Positions 12,267-24,678 are shown, numbered from the stretch's first letter. The stretch: 64,000 nt of DNA from Dactylonectria macrodidyma (GCA_020744425.1 JAGMUV010000040.1:1-64000); one strand, 5' to 3'. Program-made: numbers and translations. Notes: generated by a model from the sequence alone, not told the origin.

Positions 12267-14446
12267 TTGTCCGCCTGGCAAGTGATTAACAACCCACATC
12301 AACCCTCGGAACTTTTCAACCTCTCGACCATACTCCCGGATGGCCTGGCCTCGGTATGGAAACTTGGGATCCATCGACTCGCTTATCCACGCCTCTCGCC
12401 GCCACGCTGACCCGGCCAATCGCTTCGCCACCCACTCGTCCCCCGTTTCGGTCCACGGCCGGTTGGCCTCGTCTTGTAAAAACGAATACCCCAACGTGCT
12501 CTCGCCATGTCGGTCCTCGATCCGTGACCACGGGATCCTCGGCAACACGTCGTCGATCGACGGCTCGTCCTCTCCATCTGCCCTCTCCCCGTCTCCTCCC
12601 TCCCGCCTTGACCCTCGCCGACCCACTGGACATGGTGCTTCCGTGGCCATCATGGTCAACTTGGCCAACGTCCGCCGTGCCTCGGCCACCGCGTTATGCA
12701 TAATGTCCGATATCTTGCCCATGCTAATCTTAACTTTGCCGCACTTGATCTCGTCGCCAACCCAATCGATCTTCTCGTCACCGGGCGTCGTAAATCGGAT
12801 CTTCATGCCATACGTTCGCGTGTTGATAATCCAATTCATCGGCGTTGGGTCGGCCTCCTTTTGATCGGGCATCCGGGTCATGAACCGCCACACCTTCCCC
12901 CGTATGATGCGGAATAACCCGTCGGCCTTTTCCTTGGCCCTCCGCCGGCCCATGGTCTGCTGCAACCGCGTGATCTGGTCGTGCCGTTCCAACATGGACT
13001 GATATAAAACCAAATACCGGGTTCCCTTGATGATGGCGGACAACACCGGCGTGTAATTGGCGGCCGTAACCCACCCTCCATTGGCGTCCAACCCCATGAC
13101 GGCCAACGCACTAATTACAATGCTGTCGTAATGCTGGCCGGTCTTCAACGGGTGGTCGAAAAACTCGATGACGGCGTCTAAACAATACCGCTCCAACCGT
13201 TCGTCTGTAAATCGGCCAATCGTATCGGTTCCGGCCACAACCTGCGTAACGCCTCGTCTGAATATGGCCCATGCCTTTTCTTGTTGGATGGTCATGCGGT
13301 ACGGCGGCTTTTTGTTTCGATGCTTGCGTTGGCCTCCGCCTTCGTCGTCGTTGGGGTCGTCTGATTCCTCCGAATCCTCCGTGTAATCCGTATCCGTATC
13401 GTCGGTGCCGTCCGCGTCGTCCGTGTCTGTGTCGTCCGTGTCTGTGTCGTCCGTATCACTCCCTTCGACCTCCCTCTCCCCCCTCTCCCCCCTCCCTCGC
13501 TTCCCCCATGCCTCCAATCGCACCCAAATGCACATCATGATCCGCCACTGCTCCTTATATCGCTCCCACGAATCCGGCTCCATGATCCCTTCAAATGGCT
13601 TGTTGGGCGTAACGGTGACCTCCTTCCGTTCAATCTCGAACAACTCGGCCGTGCCTGAGCTGCAACGGCTGGTGGCCACGTACGCGTTGTTCAATACGCA
13701 CTCGAAAATTTCCCACATCTTCTGCAACACCGGCTCGTTCTCTCCGATCGGCTGCAACACCTGCTCTCGCAACCGGGTCTTGTCGACGTGGGCCAAATGT
13801 CCCGGCCATCCCGTTCGTTTCAACCACCTCTCGGCCTCCCACTTGTCGCTGCTCTCTTGGATCCGGGGGTCGGCCTCACTCTCATTGCCTGTCGGGCCTT
13901 TCGCTGTGTAGCCATGATGAACTCGGCCTGGCGGGTGGCTTCGTCTTCGTCAATCCCTTCGTTGCTGGGTGGGACGGTCCGGCCAACCTCGAACCAACTG
14001 CTGGCCACGCGGGCGCGGAAAAAAAACGCTGGCACTGCACGCCTGTCTTCCACGGCACGGGTGCCATGGCTGCTTCCTTGGCCTTGGTACGACGGCCTCG
14101 CTTGCGGTCATTGACCCAACCGTGCTCGTCTCGGCAATGCTGCTGGATACGTTGGATTTGACGGGCGACGTACGGGCACCGGTTACATCCAAACCCGTCA
14201 TGCATCGGGGGTGGGATGATGGGGATTGGTTGCTGTTGTGGGGGGCGGTACTGACCATTGCTGCAGCTCCTTTTGGTTGTGGATAATGCCGGGGATGGCC
14301 TGCACGATCTTGTGGATCTGCTGTGCCGCGGACCCTACGGTGTGTTGGGCCTGTAAATGACTGATAACCTCGTCGGCTACGAATGCGGCGGCACACGGCT
14401 TGCAAATAACGAATGGATACTCGGGCAAATGTACAAACGGCTCCAT
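12267..14446 (-). pseudogene. TLH-1, N-terminal half: OrsD-like zinc fingers and middle domain, frameshifted
   Basis: The N-terminal half of the TLH gene whose helicase half is at 3308-6512. It starts at an ATG at 14446 (MEPFVHLPEYPFVICKPC). Two C2H2-type fingers are visible, CKPC...HLQAQH and CNRCPYVARQ...HCRDEH, followed by the block TGVQCQRFF, an arrangement I associate with fungal OrsD/DUF3505-like proteins. The frame changes near 14200, 14030 and 13870. From about 13870 a long frame runs through an acidic Asp/Thr repeat (13390-13460) and a middle domain to HLPGGQ at 12267, where TLH similarity ends; the frame itself stops at 12204. The zinc fingers presumably bind DNA. Confident as a TLH relative from co-linearity with TLH-3 (18186-21848). 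Confidence 0.75.
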
Positions 14447-15082
14447 GATGACGGCGATGCTGATATCTGTGATCTGTTGATGTTTACTTGTTATGATGTG
14501 GTCTCCCTACTTTATATGCTCTACTGTTTACTTTATATTGCTTTTGCTGGGTTGCTGGGCTGCTGTTTGACTTTCCCTGGGTTGGCGGCATTGGGTGACT
14601 GCTGGCATGCGAACTTGATCAAATCGGACCCACCTTGCGTCTTGCAACGCCCAATGAATAGCACGAATTCCTAACCCTAAATCGGCTTCCGCCAACTTCA
14701 CTCCCAACGTCACTCCCACATTCAACTTGATCGCATTCGTTCAAATCGGGTTTTCTGCTTCTGATATTCAATGGGCATACTCTCCTCGGACTTACCTTTC
14801 GATGCATACCGGTTTTACGATTTTTTATGACCGGGAACCTAAATCAACTCTAAGCCTGAGTGTTTTAAATCAACTCTACCCCATGTCATCAATAGCGCCG
14901 TTTTCTTCACTATGGGAAATCAAATCTAAGATAATTACCTTTTATTTTTCAATTCCTGTTAGGCTGTGCGGGGTATGCAATATATGCAGGCCGTGCTATT
15001 GAAATATTGTCAGTTCAGTCACCAAGATCCTCACCGCTCTTTCTCATGTTTTTTGGTCTTTGTCTTTGACAACGACAAAAAA
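14447..15082. other. Non-coding spacer between TLH-1 and a transposase
   Basis: No gene seen. It contains one CTAACCCTAAATC telomere-like string (near 14672) and a duplicated AAATCAACTCTA (near 14838 and 14868). It should hold the promoter of the plus-strand transposase and possibly that element's left end, but no terminal inverted repeat was found. Confidence 0.45.
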
Positions 15083-16848
15083 ATGCCTATCTCGCGGCTT
15101 CGATGGGAATATACAGAGGACGACATGGCTGAGGCTATATTGGATATTACTGATAATGGCTTTTCACCCTCTCAAGCGGCTCAGAGACGGGTAGTGCCCC
15201 GAAGGACTCTAATCGACAGACTTAACGGCCAGACAGCCGTGAAAGAGCAGATTCAGCCTCGCCGACGTTTGTCCAAGAATCAAGAGGACAGATTGGCTTT
15301 CTGGATACTCCGCCAGGAATCCTTGGGCTATGCTCCGTCCCACAATCAGATCCGCGCTTGCGTCATGGGCTTGTTGAGACAGCAGGGCGAACATTCCGAG
15401 TTAGGACGCAATTGGGTGACCAGATTTGTCAACCGCCGCACAGACCTGAAGACCAAGATGGGCAGATGTCAAGAAGCCAAAAGTTTTGACTCTTTCACAC
15501 CTAAGGCAGTTCATTGGTACTTTGATATCAGGGAGGGCCAGTATGGCTGGATCAAGCCTGAAAACACCGTCAACGTTGACGAAGGGGGTATTATGACTGG
15601 TTTCAGCAAGCATCTATCTGTATAGCTTGTCAGTGATTGAAATTTGACCGACTAATCCTTTTTATTTAGGCTTAGATAGCCTGGTTGTTGGAAGCGCGGA
15701 CCCAAAACGGAAGGCATTTCTCAAGGGACTACAAACTCGAAATTGGACTTCATTTATCGAAGCTGTCACTGCTGACGGCCGCGCCTTAATCCCTGGCATA
15801 ATCTTCAAGGGGAAAGAACTCCAGAAACAGTGGTTTCTTGAGGAATTCAAGAAGATAGCAGACTGGTATTACATAACTTCACCTAACGGGTGGACTGACG
15901 ACCACATTGGCGTTGAATGGCTTGAAAGAGTCTATCTGCCCCAGACCATGCCTGCCGACGACTCTGACGCGAGACTGATCATTTTAGATGGTCATGGGAG
16001 TCATGCAACGGTATATTCTTCGTTTCCTTCGGCTCAAGATCACTACTGAGCGACGGAAGGATGAATGGATGGCCACGTGCTTTTTGAACAACGTTTATTG
16101 TTGCTATCTGCCAGCACACTGCTCTCATGGGCTCCAGCCATTGGACAATGGAGTATTCAATGCCTCCAAAGCCGCATATCGACAAGAGTTAGAAAAGTTC
16201 GCTTCGTTGACTGATTCCATTCCAATGGATAAGGTTAATTTCATCAGGGCCTACGCCAAGGCTCGTCGAGTTGGAATGACTGAGAAGAACATACTCTCTG
16301 GCTGGAGGGTTACTGGGAATTGGCCGATCTCACGTGCCAAAGCGTTGCGGCACCCTGAAATCCAAGAAGATAGGCCAAAAGGCAGCCCAAGAGCGACTCC
16401 CGAACCCAGGCCGTATTTTGACTCGGACGATACACCACAGACAAGCCGTCAAATTCGTGATCTTGGGCTGAACAAAACACCAAAGACGCGAAGACGGTAC
16501 AACGTAATAGCCAAGGGCTTTGAGGCTCAACAGCAGACAGTAGCGGCGCATACTGTGAGGATTGCTAGCCTAGAGGAGGAATTGGCTCGCCTGAAGAGAG
16601 GGAAGAAGAGGAAGGCGGTGCCGAATCCTAACAAACGTTTTATGACTCTTGGTGAGACTCTAGCTAGTGGAGAAGCCATACCAGAAGAGGAGACTGAATA
16701 TATGCCTGTTGTGGTGGAATGTGGCTGTTCAGGCGAGCAGGAGTCAGAATCGGAGGCTGGCTCGGTCATTGAGGTCAGAGAGGAAACCATACCCCATCAA
16801 CCAACCACGCGATCAGGGCGGCTTATCAAAAGACCCAGGATTCAATAG
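15083..16848 (+). CDS. Pogo-like DDE transposase, copy 1 (intact, two introns)
   Basis: DNA transposase of the pogo/DDE_1 group, which cuts and pastes its element at TA sites in the nucleus. Exons 15083-15605, 15670-16010 and 16060-16848 give 550 residues without a stop. N-terminal helix-turn-helix region (EDDMAEAILDITDNGFSPSQ); catalytic aspartates in NTVNVDEGG, LIILDGHGSHA and HGLQPLDNGVF; a C-terminal Leu/Lys region with a basic run RGKKRKAVPNPN. Exon structure matches copy 2 (42219-43983) codon for codon, which fixes both introns. Intron 1 starts GC rather than GT (GCAAGC). Terminal repeats like those of copy 2 are not evident, so this copy may be stranded or belong to a diverged subfamily. 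Confidence 0.85.
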
Positions 16849-16989
16849 ATATGTGCAATTATTATTTATAAGACGGACAATTTTGCGTATATCTATCATT
16901 TTGGTCAAGCTCTGTGTAAGTAAAGTTGCTGATTTTTGGTGGTGCTTTTTTTTTTTTGCGTGGCGAAAGGGTGGGGTTGGCGAAAGGGT

Positions 16990-17690
16990 GGTTGTGCATG
17001 GTAGACCATATGTTGGAGATGACTTCTCGCACGGTGCAGGCAAGCTTTTGCTGGGTTGGTGTAGGAATTCATGCCACCGGGTTGAAGCCCATTCGTAAGC
17101 ACGCAATAGTGCCGGTTGGAGCCGGGTCGGAAAAGCTCCATCAAGACCATATGTGATTCCTCGTTGCAATGGTCTATGCCCACTCTGCCAAGCAAAGACA
17201 ACATTCAAATCGGCATGCGCACTGCGATCGTCGTACCTGCTGATTGGAGAATGTATCTCTCGGACGTGCTTTTCAGTTATCCCTATAGCAATTTGTCGAT
17301 ATTGCCGAGCGTTAACTTTATGTTGCCCGACTTCCCGAGTGGCTTTTCCGAGTATTTCACTAAGACGAGATGTTTTCCATGGTCTTCCACCCGAGCAGAA
17401 GAGGAGCCTCTCATACGGGCTCGGCTGGCAAGCTTCCGAAGCTCTATAACGCTCTCGCTGAAGTAATTTTGCAAACCGGCGAATGTAGATAAGATAGTAG
17501 TACATAGGGCGGGCTGGCCTGGTCTTTAATAATATTGGATATGGCCTTCGCTGCCTGGGCAATTACTTTGGCCTATTGGCGGCTGATATCCCCGTGCTGC
17601 TTCTTTATGTAGGTTGTAACTTCATTTGCTATTAATCTGATCTTGCATCTGCGGTAAATAGCAAATGGATACTTAGGTAAGTTAAATGAA
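16990..17690 (-). pseudogene. TLH-2: degraded zinc-finger and tyrosine-recombinase scraps
   Basis: Two remnants of a TLH-type gene lie almost back to back in the same orientation. From 17690 leftward a degraded N-terminal finger reads LPKYPFAIYRRCKIRLIANEV, split here by damage; against TLH-1 the first finger cysteine has become tyrosine and an in-frame stop follows. From 17562 to about 16990 a recombinase C-terminal segment is open, with YRQIAIGITEKH, AWQSGHRPLQ and TYGLDGAF, close to TLH-3. The recombinase H and Y residues, nine apart, are kept. Most of the middle of the gene is missing. Confidence 0.7.
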
Positions 17691-18185
17691 TAAATAGGTA
17701 AGATATATAATATGCTATTTTATCTGTTTAGTTATATGTATATATGTGGTCATTTATATGCTCTTTAAAACCCCCTTTTTACTGACTGACTGATATTAGG
17801 CTGCTTTATTATTTATATTGCCTTTTGTTGCTTTTATTAGGTTGCCACAGCAGCCGTAGGTCTACTCTGAACTCTTTTACGAATCATTAATCGTCTGCCG
17901 AGGCTAAAATTGCTGTGCAGTATGGGTATAGATCTAAAAGCCGTAAGCACCCCAATGCCGCATGCGTCACAACTATGCCGAATAGGTAGTTAACACCTAA
18001 CCTTACTGCTCTGAACTTATAACTATTAAATCTTATCTTTTCAGGCTATATTAATCGTACTAGCTTACCGCGATATAAACCTTACAGCAAGCTCCCACTT
18101 AATCACAATAATATAAAACGGGGGTTAAGAACTTTATATAAGCTTTTCGCATCAAAGAAACCTCTACACTCTTCTGCAATCCAAG
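17691..18185. other. AT-rich non-coding spacer
   Basis: AT-rich sequence between TLH-2 and TLH-3 with frequent stops in all frames. The composition fits repeat-induced point mutation (C-to-T decay) of an older TLH copy, but no protein similarity could be followed past 17690. Confidence 0.45.
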
Positions 18186-21100
18186 TTACTTATCTGCCTC
18201 ATGCACTTGGCCGGCATTCTCTCCTGGTTCAGTGCCTGTCTTTATAGTGCGGCAGACCTGAAACCAGCCGCTAGCCATGCGCGAGTAAAAAAACCTCTGA
18301 CATCGGACACCTGTTCTCCATGGTGTGTAATACCGGTACTCTTGTCCTGCCGATACTTTTGTGCACCGGCCACGCTTCCGACTATTCACCCACCCATGCT
18401 CTTCCCGGCAATGCCTCTGTATGTTGTGCAATTGCCGGGCCACATACGGGCATTGCTGGCATGCAAATCCATCCTCCCTTGGCGGCTCGATGAATGGAAC
18501 CACTGTAGTATCTGCACTAGGAGGTTGAAAATTTCTTAGGTCATCCTGGTCCTTCAGAATACCCGGGAGATTCAGAATTTGAGAACCCATATCATGTCTT
18601 TGCTTTCGTGTGAAATTCCGACGGTGACTGGGATTGTGATGTAGATGGCTTTGTACCTCTTTGGCCAAGACAGCATGCTTGCAATGCCTACACACAACCA
18701 AGTTAAACTGTGGCATATGGACGAATGGACCAATTGTGAGAAATGGACAGTCCTTTATAGAATCGGATGCTTCTTCTTGTATGCTCGGAAAGCTCGGGCT
18801 CCCTATGGTAATCTGGTACTCATCGACTCTGCCGGTAATGGTGTCATCTCCGCCGGCGCCGAAGTCAGCACTTCCTAACTCAGGGCTGCTAACGTCAGGC
18901 GAGGCAATCCTTTGACGTTTCCGGTTCTCATGCGACTCTGATGACGCCGCAGAAGTTTCTGCTATACATTCGCGAGGCCGCTTCCGTAAAGGCGAGCCTT
19001 CTTTAGTATTTCTATTAGTAGCATGAACGGTCTTAGCGCCGTCAGATACTTGACTGGATTCTTGATCTTCAATCCTTAGGAACGCATGCCACTCTGCCGA
19101 GACCTTGGCATATATCCGCAGCAGCGCTGGCTGCAACTGGTCTGGGAATGCGCCATCAAGACCATAGGTGGAATACCTTTGCATTGGCCTATGACCGCTC
19201 TGCCATGCAAATGCCACATCTTCTTCTGCAGCGTTTGTTACATCATCAAATCGGTTGAAGTTGATAGCGACTCGGTGGACATGCTTTTCCGTGATAGCTA
19301 TAGAGAGTTGTCGGTACAACTGGACTCCTATCCCGAACGAGATTCCCGGCACTGCTTTACTGAACTGTCGAAGCTCTTCGGTAAATGTTTTTGTAGTCCA
19401 AGAGCCTGAGCGTGATGCGGGTGCGAAGAGCAGTGTGTCTTCTGATGCGTGAAGAAAACATTTTCGCAGGATAGTATAGGCGACTGGCCGGATATAGACG
19501 AGGTATCGGTAGGCGAGCATTGTAACAGGTTTAGAGAAGAAGCGCGCTACTTGGAACTCATTGTTTGTACTTAAACGAGTTTTGTGATGTCGAGTGATCG
19601 AAAACATTTTTGCACCATATATGCAGATCCCTCGCAGCCGTGAAGAGGTATTACAATGTTCTATGGTCAATAGCTCCGAGATCCGTGCCGCTTGGCCGCC
19701 ATCGAGATTGAAGAGAACCATGAGCATTTTCAGGAACTCATCGTGTCCATCGAGGTATGCTTGGGCGGCTTTAGCATCCCATGTGCTTTGGTCTTGGCCA
19801 TGCTTTTTGAGCAGGCCATCAGTAGGGGAGGCGCACGCCCTCAAAAAGAGATCCAAGTATGCATCTGCCAACCCGTTCGCAGGATCTGAGACAAACGAGT
19901 AGCCAGGCGTTGTCGTCGAGATTTTGTCTCTAATGTTATTGAGGTTAATATCGGCAGGCTCCCAGTCGTACATCAAGCGTTTACAGCGGAGAGTAGCTGA
20001 TCTGAGTACCTCGCGTGCAAGGCCGCGGAAGCTGTCCATGGACAATCGAGAGTGTCCATCCCACGAAAGCACATCGCCATCTTCACTCCAATGAAAATGA
20101 TATACTGGCCCCTCGCACCGCTGGAGAGCATTACCATAAGCTAGGAGGCTCAGGAATTCGCCCATTGGCGACAATGTGCCGTCACACATTCTCTCTCGAC
20201 GGACGGCGTTGAGCGTCTTCAGCTGCCCATAGCGCGGTCTAGACGCAATGCCAACGTACTTGTGCGGGAAGCGAGGCAGCAGAGCTTCAAGAAAGATCAA
20301 CCGTGCACAGTAGATCAATCTTGATAGTATAGGAGTGAACCGGTGGGGTCGAAGGTATTCATCTCCGCTGGGTGTGGACAGGCCACGCACAGCACTGAAA
20401 TATACCAGCATGGTTGAACTTGATCTCCCATCTTCAAAGTCTTCAGTGACCATATGATAACAGAACTGAAGTACAACATCGGCAGCGGGATCATCTGGCC
20501 CAATCTCCTGACTATTTGAAGACCAGACCGTAAACGATTCAGCGTCAGACCCATCATCATCCTCACTATACTCCTCGTTGTCTTCTTCTTCTTCTTCATC
20601 GCTATCTTCGTCTTCGTTTTCGTATTCTTCGGCGCTATCCTTTTCGTATGACTGATCCGTATCGTCTGGGTCGATTGATCGCTCTTCCTGCCAGATAGGG
20701 TCTGACCAAAGTTGCTTCAACGCGTTGCGTTGAGATCTAGACAACCGTCGCCCCATGATTGACCTTGCTGTAGATGGCGGTAATTGCAGCAGCCGAAGCC
20801 AAAGACAGAGACAGCGTTTCAGTTCTTTCCTATACGCACGCTCAGAGGCTGGTCGGATAACGAGCTCGAAAGGCGCCTTATAAGGGCGATCTGGAAACTT
20901 CCCACGAAGCCACCTCCGCACGCAAACATCGGTACACCTTACCGTCTCTCCACAGCGATCAAAGAGACGGTCGAGTGCTGCCATGATCAAGGCAAGCCTG
21001 CGTTCATCCCCCACTGGGCTATGCAGTACCTCTCCGTCATAAACACCTAGCCAAACGGGCCGGCCCGTCGTCCAAGGCATTTCTGAGAGCGTAACAAGTA

Positions 21101-21848
21101 TCTTACGACATGCTCCACTGAATAAGTCGTGCCAACCGGCACGACGCATCCAGTTTGTCATAAGACTTGGTGTGGGCGCACTACCGTCAAATGGTCTCCG
21201 TACGCCCGACTGCTTTTCTAGACGTTCGCGCTCCTCAGTAAAGAGCTGCTGCGCAAAATTCTTGACAGGATCGGACGTCTCTTGCGGGAGCAAGCCGCTA
21301 TTGACAGACCCTCGCTCTGGCTGTCGATCACTTGTTGACACGATCCATGAACGAAGAATATCTTTTGCCGTCCAGCTCTGAAAAGTGAGCCGCTCTTCGA
21401 TGTGGTCCCGCAACCAATATTTTCTCTTCGAACCAGCCCTCCTGATCTCGCATTCGTGAGCCTTCTTCAAATGACGCGAGAGGACCTCAAGACTTGTGGA
21501 CCGTAGGTCGCAGTACTTGCAAGCAGCCCCGACCTGCAACGCTAAATGTGGATGAGGCGTGGAACCATCGGCCCGTGCTGGCAGAAGATCTGGATTAGGG
21601 AGATGCAGTGAGCGTATGAGGGAATTGAGATGTCGACGAGTCGACTTGAGAACATCGTGATTCTTGCGGAGGTGGCGCGAAATATCATCCACTTGTAACG
21701 CGTATCTACAATGAGTGCAGATAATAGCAGGCTCCGGTAGATTATAGTGCAGACCGACATCTTCAAGTATTCGTAGTTGTCCAAGGGAAAGGCATCGCGG
21801 AGCCTCAGAACTGGCTGAAAGATCTAGAGAAGTTGTTTCAGTGCCCAT
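18186..21848 (-). CDS. TLH-3: intact zinc-finger/tyrosine-recombinase protein without helicase
   Basis: A single uninterrupted frame of 1220 residues starting at ATG 21848. Two C2H2 fingers near the start (C44-C47-H59-H64 and C110-C113-H126-H131). A long acidic stretch lies around residues 400-450. Residues about 730-960 carry a tyrosine-recombinase signature: AARISELL (first arginine), a basic beta region, LYRQLSIAI (second arginine), AWQSGHRP (histidine), then tyrosine nine residues later in STYGLDG. A second finger pair follows (CRHCKH and CQQCPYVARQ), with TGVRCQRFF. Tyrosine recombinases cut and rejoin DNA through the tyrosine. Where TLH-1 continues into RecQ helicase, this protein instead starts a second OrsD-like module and ends. 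Frame integrity over 3.6 kb suggests a young or selected copy. Function in the cell is inferred only. Confidence 0.85.
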   Translation of the reverse strand: MGTETTSLDLSASSEAPRCLSLGQLRILEDVGLHYNLPEPAIICTHCRYALQVDDISRHLRKNHDVLKSTRRHLNSLIRSLHLPNPDLLPARADGSTPHPHLALQVGAACKYCDLRSTSLEVLSRHLKKAHECEIRRAGSKRKYWLRDHIEERLTFQSWTAKDILRSWIVSTSDRQPERGSVNSGLLPQETSDPVKNFAQQLFTEERERLEKQSGVRRPFDGSAPTPSLMTNWMRRAGWHDLFSGACRKILVTLSEMPWTTGRPVWLGVYDGEVLHSPVGDERRLALIMAALDRLFDRCGETVRCTDVCVRRWLRGKFPDRPYKAPFELVIRPASERAYRKELKRCLCLWLRLLQLPPSTARSIMGRRLSRSQRNALKQLWSDPIWQEERSIDPDDTDQSYEKDSAEEYENEDEDSDEEEEEDNEEYSEDDDGSDAESFTVWSSNSQEIGPDDPAADVVLQFCYHMVTEDFEDGRSSSTMLVYFSAVRGLSTPSGDEYLRPHRFTPILSRLIYCARLIFLEALLPRFPHKYVGIASRPRYGQLKTLNAVRRERMCDGTLSPMGEFLSLLAYGNALQRCEGPVYHFHWSEDGDVLSWDGHSRLSMDSFRGLAREVLRSATLRCKRLMYDWEPADINLNNIRDKISTTTPGYSFVSDPANGLADAYLDLFLRACASPTDGLLKKHGQDQSTWDAKAAQAYLDGHDEFLKMLMVLFNLDGGQAARISELLTIEHCNTSSRLRGICIYGAKMFSITRHHKTRLSTNNEFQVARFFSKPVTMLAYRYLVYIRPVAYTILRKCFLHASEDTLLFAPASRSGSWTTKTFTEELRQFSKAVPGISFGIGVQLYRQLSIAITEKHVHRVAINFNRFDDVTNAAEEDVAFAWQSGHRPMQRYSTYGLDGAFPDQLQPALLRIYAKVSAEWHAFLRIEDQESSQVSDGAKTVHATNRNTKEGSPLRKRPRECIAETSAASSESHENRKRQRIASPDVSSPELGSADFGAGGDDTITGRVDEYQITIGSPSFPSIQEEASDSIKDCPFLTIGPFVHMPQFNLVVCRHCKHAVLAKEVQSHLHHNPSHRRNFTRKQRHDMGSQILNLPGILKDQDDLRNFQPPSADTTVVPFIEPPREDGFACQQCPYVARQLHNIQRHCREEHGWVNSRKRGRCTKVSAGQEYRYYTPWRTGVRCQRFFYSRMASGWFQVCRTIKTGTEPGENAGQVHEADK

Positions 21849-22420
21849 TTGTGTCGATTAAAATTCAAGCACAAGGTTACGTGTAACGGTAAGAGAAGGA
21901 GACATGTAGTAAGTAGAACCTGTTGCCTCGCCTGCATCACTTGCTGTTCATTCGCTTCTACAGGGTTTGCACAGACCAACGCGTCTGGAAATGGACCGCG
22001 TTTCGCGTTTTGGCTAAACATGACCTACCGGTACTTGGAAATGGAGTTCGTTCCCAGCTAAAAAAAGGGGGTAGAATTCTAAAGGCTGTGATTGGTCTAA
22101 AAGCTGGAATGGAGTTCATTACGACCTAGAATGCTTGAGTAAGGTCGCGCTGTCGCGCTCCAACGGGTCGTTTTACTTCGTAAAACGTAGAAACCCACCC
22201 TCCGTCGCTTCGCTCTCCCTGCCAGTGTGCTAGAAGCCCTAGGTTACTCGTACTCTCTGGACCCACCGTCCAGTTTTTTGCCCGTTAAACGTCACTTTCT
22301 TTTCTTCTCACTCTGCCCTACCTAACCCTTCTCACCCTGGCTTTAACCCTAACCCCAAAGACCCTCAGGGTAACGGTTAGCGTTAGGCCCACGAGTTACC
22401 TTTCTCTCTACCTCCTCTTC
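21849..22420. other. Non-coding region upstream of TLH-3
   Basis: No gene found. It contains TTTTACTTCGTAAAAC, a short palindrome near 22170, and becomes CCCTAA-rich after about 22320. It should contain the TLH-3 promoter. Confidence 0.45.
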
Positions 22421-22630
22421 ACAACCCTTCACAACCCTTCACAACCCTTCACAACCCTTCACAACCCTTCACAACCCTTCACAACCCTTCACAACCCTTC
22501 ACAACCCTTCACAACCCTTCACAACCCTTCACAACCCTTCACAACCCTTCACAACCCTTCACAACCCTTCACAACCCTTCACAACCCTTCACAACCCTTC
22601 ACAACCCTTCACAACCCTTCACAACCCTTC
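22421..22630. repeat. 10-bp satellite ACAACCCTTC, 21 perfect copies
   Basis: The decamer ACAACCCTTC is repeated exactly 21 times without a single change. It lies inside a telomere-like region and resembles CCCTAA spread with extra bases. Confidence 0.97.
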
Positions 22631-22639
22631 ACAACCCAC

Positions 22640-23520
22640 CCGTTCTGCCTTCAACTCCAACTCACCTCCTCAGCGACCCTCCCCACTACAGCTCCGCCGG
22701 CAACTTCCCGGGTCAAACCAAAACCCCCGGGTTTGGGTTAGACTCAGGGTTACGGCTAAACAACACCTTTGTCCGCTCAAACCAACCCTCACAACCACCC
22801 GCAACCCTCTCAACCTTCCGGGTCAAGCGAAAACCTTAGGTTTGGGTTCGGGTTAGGGCTACGGGTAACCCTCAGCCGTACGGTTAAGGGTTGGGTTAGG
22901 GTTACGGGTAAACAACACAAACTCTACTTCCTTCCACGAACCCTCCCAGACACCCGCTTCTCTCTCCCTCCCTCCCTTTCTGCGCCTGACCCTTCACTGC
23001 AACGTAACCCTAACCCGACATGGGGTTAGGGTTAGGGTCAGAGTCAGAGTTAGGGTCAGGCGCAGTGTCACCCCCAGCCTCACACCTGCCTTTGCCCCAA
23101 GGCAAAAAGAGGTGCTTCTGGCTTGACTCATTCTCAGCCTTACCCGTACACCCCCTACCCCTTCTCCTAGCCCTCCACCTTTTCAACAACCCTTACCGCT
23201 ACCCGCTTACCTCTCGACTTTCCCGGTCAAACGAAAAACGAAAATCTACGGGTTGCCTTAGTGTTACGGGTAACGCAGAACCCCCTGGGTTTCCCTCCCC
23301 GAACCCGAGAGTAGCAGTGGTCGTGGAAGCAGCGACAGCACCAGTAAAGCAAAAAGCCTCTGCTTGGTCACCCCCCCGGCAACAGCCCAACCCTCCCAAC
23401 TCCCCCCCTTCCTCTTCACCTGCCTCCACACTCACACTCTCCCGACAACGCTCAAGAGCAACACCGAACCCTGGCCTTCAGACCACTTGGAAAGAGGCAC
23501 AGAAGACGAGGAGATAGGCA
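22640..23520. repeat. Interstitial telomere-like DNA
   Basis: Degenerate CCCTAA/TTAGGG motifs in both orientations, with a clean GGTTAGGGTTAGGGT at about 23023-23037 and variants such as GGGTTACGGGT. Short ORFs through it are compositional. It lies upstream of TLH-3, about 22 kb from the left edge. Confidence 0.7.
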
Positions 23521-23582
23521 AGCACAGGGAAATGTGAAAGGAATGTGAAAGGATAAGGAAAGAAAGTGTGGATGCGGACAGG

Positions 23583-24002
23583 CGTCCCAGATCAGCACTC
23601 AGACGAGCAACCTGGCGAGCACTCTAGATGAGCACCGTAGATGGACACCCTAGATGGCCCCTCAGGCGAACACCCTAGATGGCCACTCAGACGAACACCC
23701 TAGATGATGATGGCCACTCAGACGAACACCCTAGATGATGATGGCCACTCAGACGAACACCCTAGATGATGATGGCCACTCAGACGAACACCCTAGATGA
23801 TGATGGCCACTCAGACGAACACCCTAGATGATGATGGCCACTCAGACGAACACCCTAGATGATGATGGCCACTCAGACGAACACCCTAGATGATGGCCAC
23901 TCAGACGAACACCCTAGATGATGGCCACTCAGACGAACACCCTAGATGATGGCCACTCAGACGAACACCCTAGATGGCCACTCAGACGAACACCCTAGAT
24001 GA
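23583..24002. repeat. VNTR of 25/28/31-bp units
   Basis: About 11 clear copies of a unit containing CACTCAGACGAACACCC and TAGATG, with several degenerate copies at the left edge. Units are 25, 28 or 31 bases long, the difference being one, two or three ATG triplets. Six or more 31-bp units are followed by 28-bp and then 25-bp units, so length classes are clustered. Confidence 0.93.
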
Positions 24003-24678
24003 ACACCGGAGACGAGCACCACCACCATCCAGCCAGATGCCTCGCCACCCCAACATCTAGCTCCCACTTGAGCAGCCACTTTGACCCCTCAGATGATAAA
24101 AAAACAGAGAAGAGCACTCGCCTCCCAGGTGAACAACCTGGCGAGTCGCCAACATCGACAATCATCTCCAAAGCGCGGGACGAGCTTCCAGCCAGATTGG
24201 GGTGTCCCCGATCCGCTCATTCCACTCACTCGTCTGATGCATCACCAATCATCGAATCGGTCCCAAATCCTGCTCGTCGTCTTCATCATAATCGCCGTCG
24301 TTACCGTAATCGATCGCTATCGCTGCATTGATCGCACTCATATCGCTTGCTTGTCGCACGTCGCCTGGGGTCGGTAGTCATCGAGCGCTTCTCGATGTGG
24401 TTGAAAGTGGAGAAATCGCCGGCTCCGAATTATGGGGGGCTGTTCTGGTTTTATGGCACTCCAAGCCCCTGTTCACTACCCCTGCCATCACTAACCCCCG
24501 CCGGAACCTTAAATTTCCAGGGGCACCCCAGATTATGTGAACACCAAATAACCTACCCTACGCTAGGAGGAGCAAACCTGGCATCGTGGTTCTTAATTCA
24601 GTCCGAAGGACTTCCTATTACGACGATAACTCGAAGTAAAGGCCCTTCTCTCATTGTCGGCCTGCCAACGACGACACA
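24003..24678. other. Non-coding spacer before a Helitron fragment
   Basis: No convincing gene. The sequence loses the VNTR pattern at about 24005. The upstream edge of the Helitron fragment may lie here but no terminal signal was recognised. Confidence 0.4.
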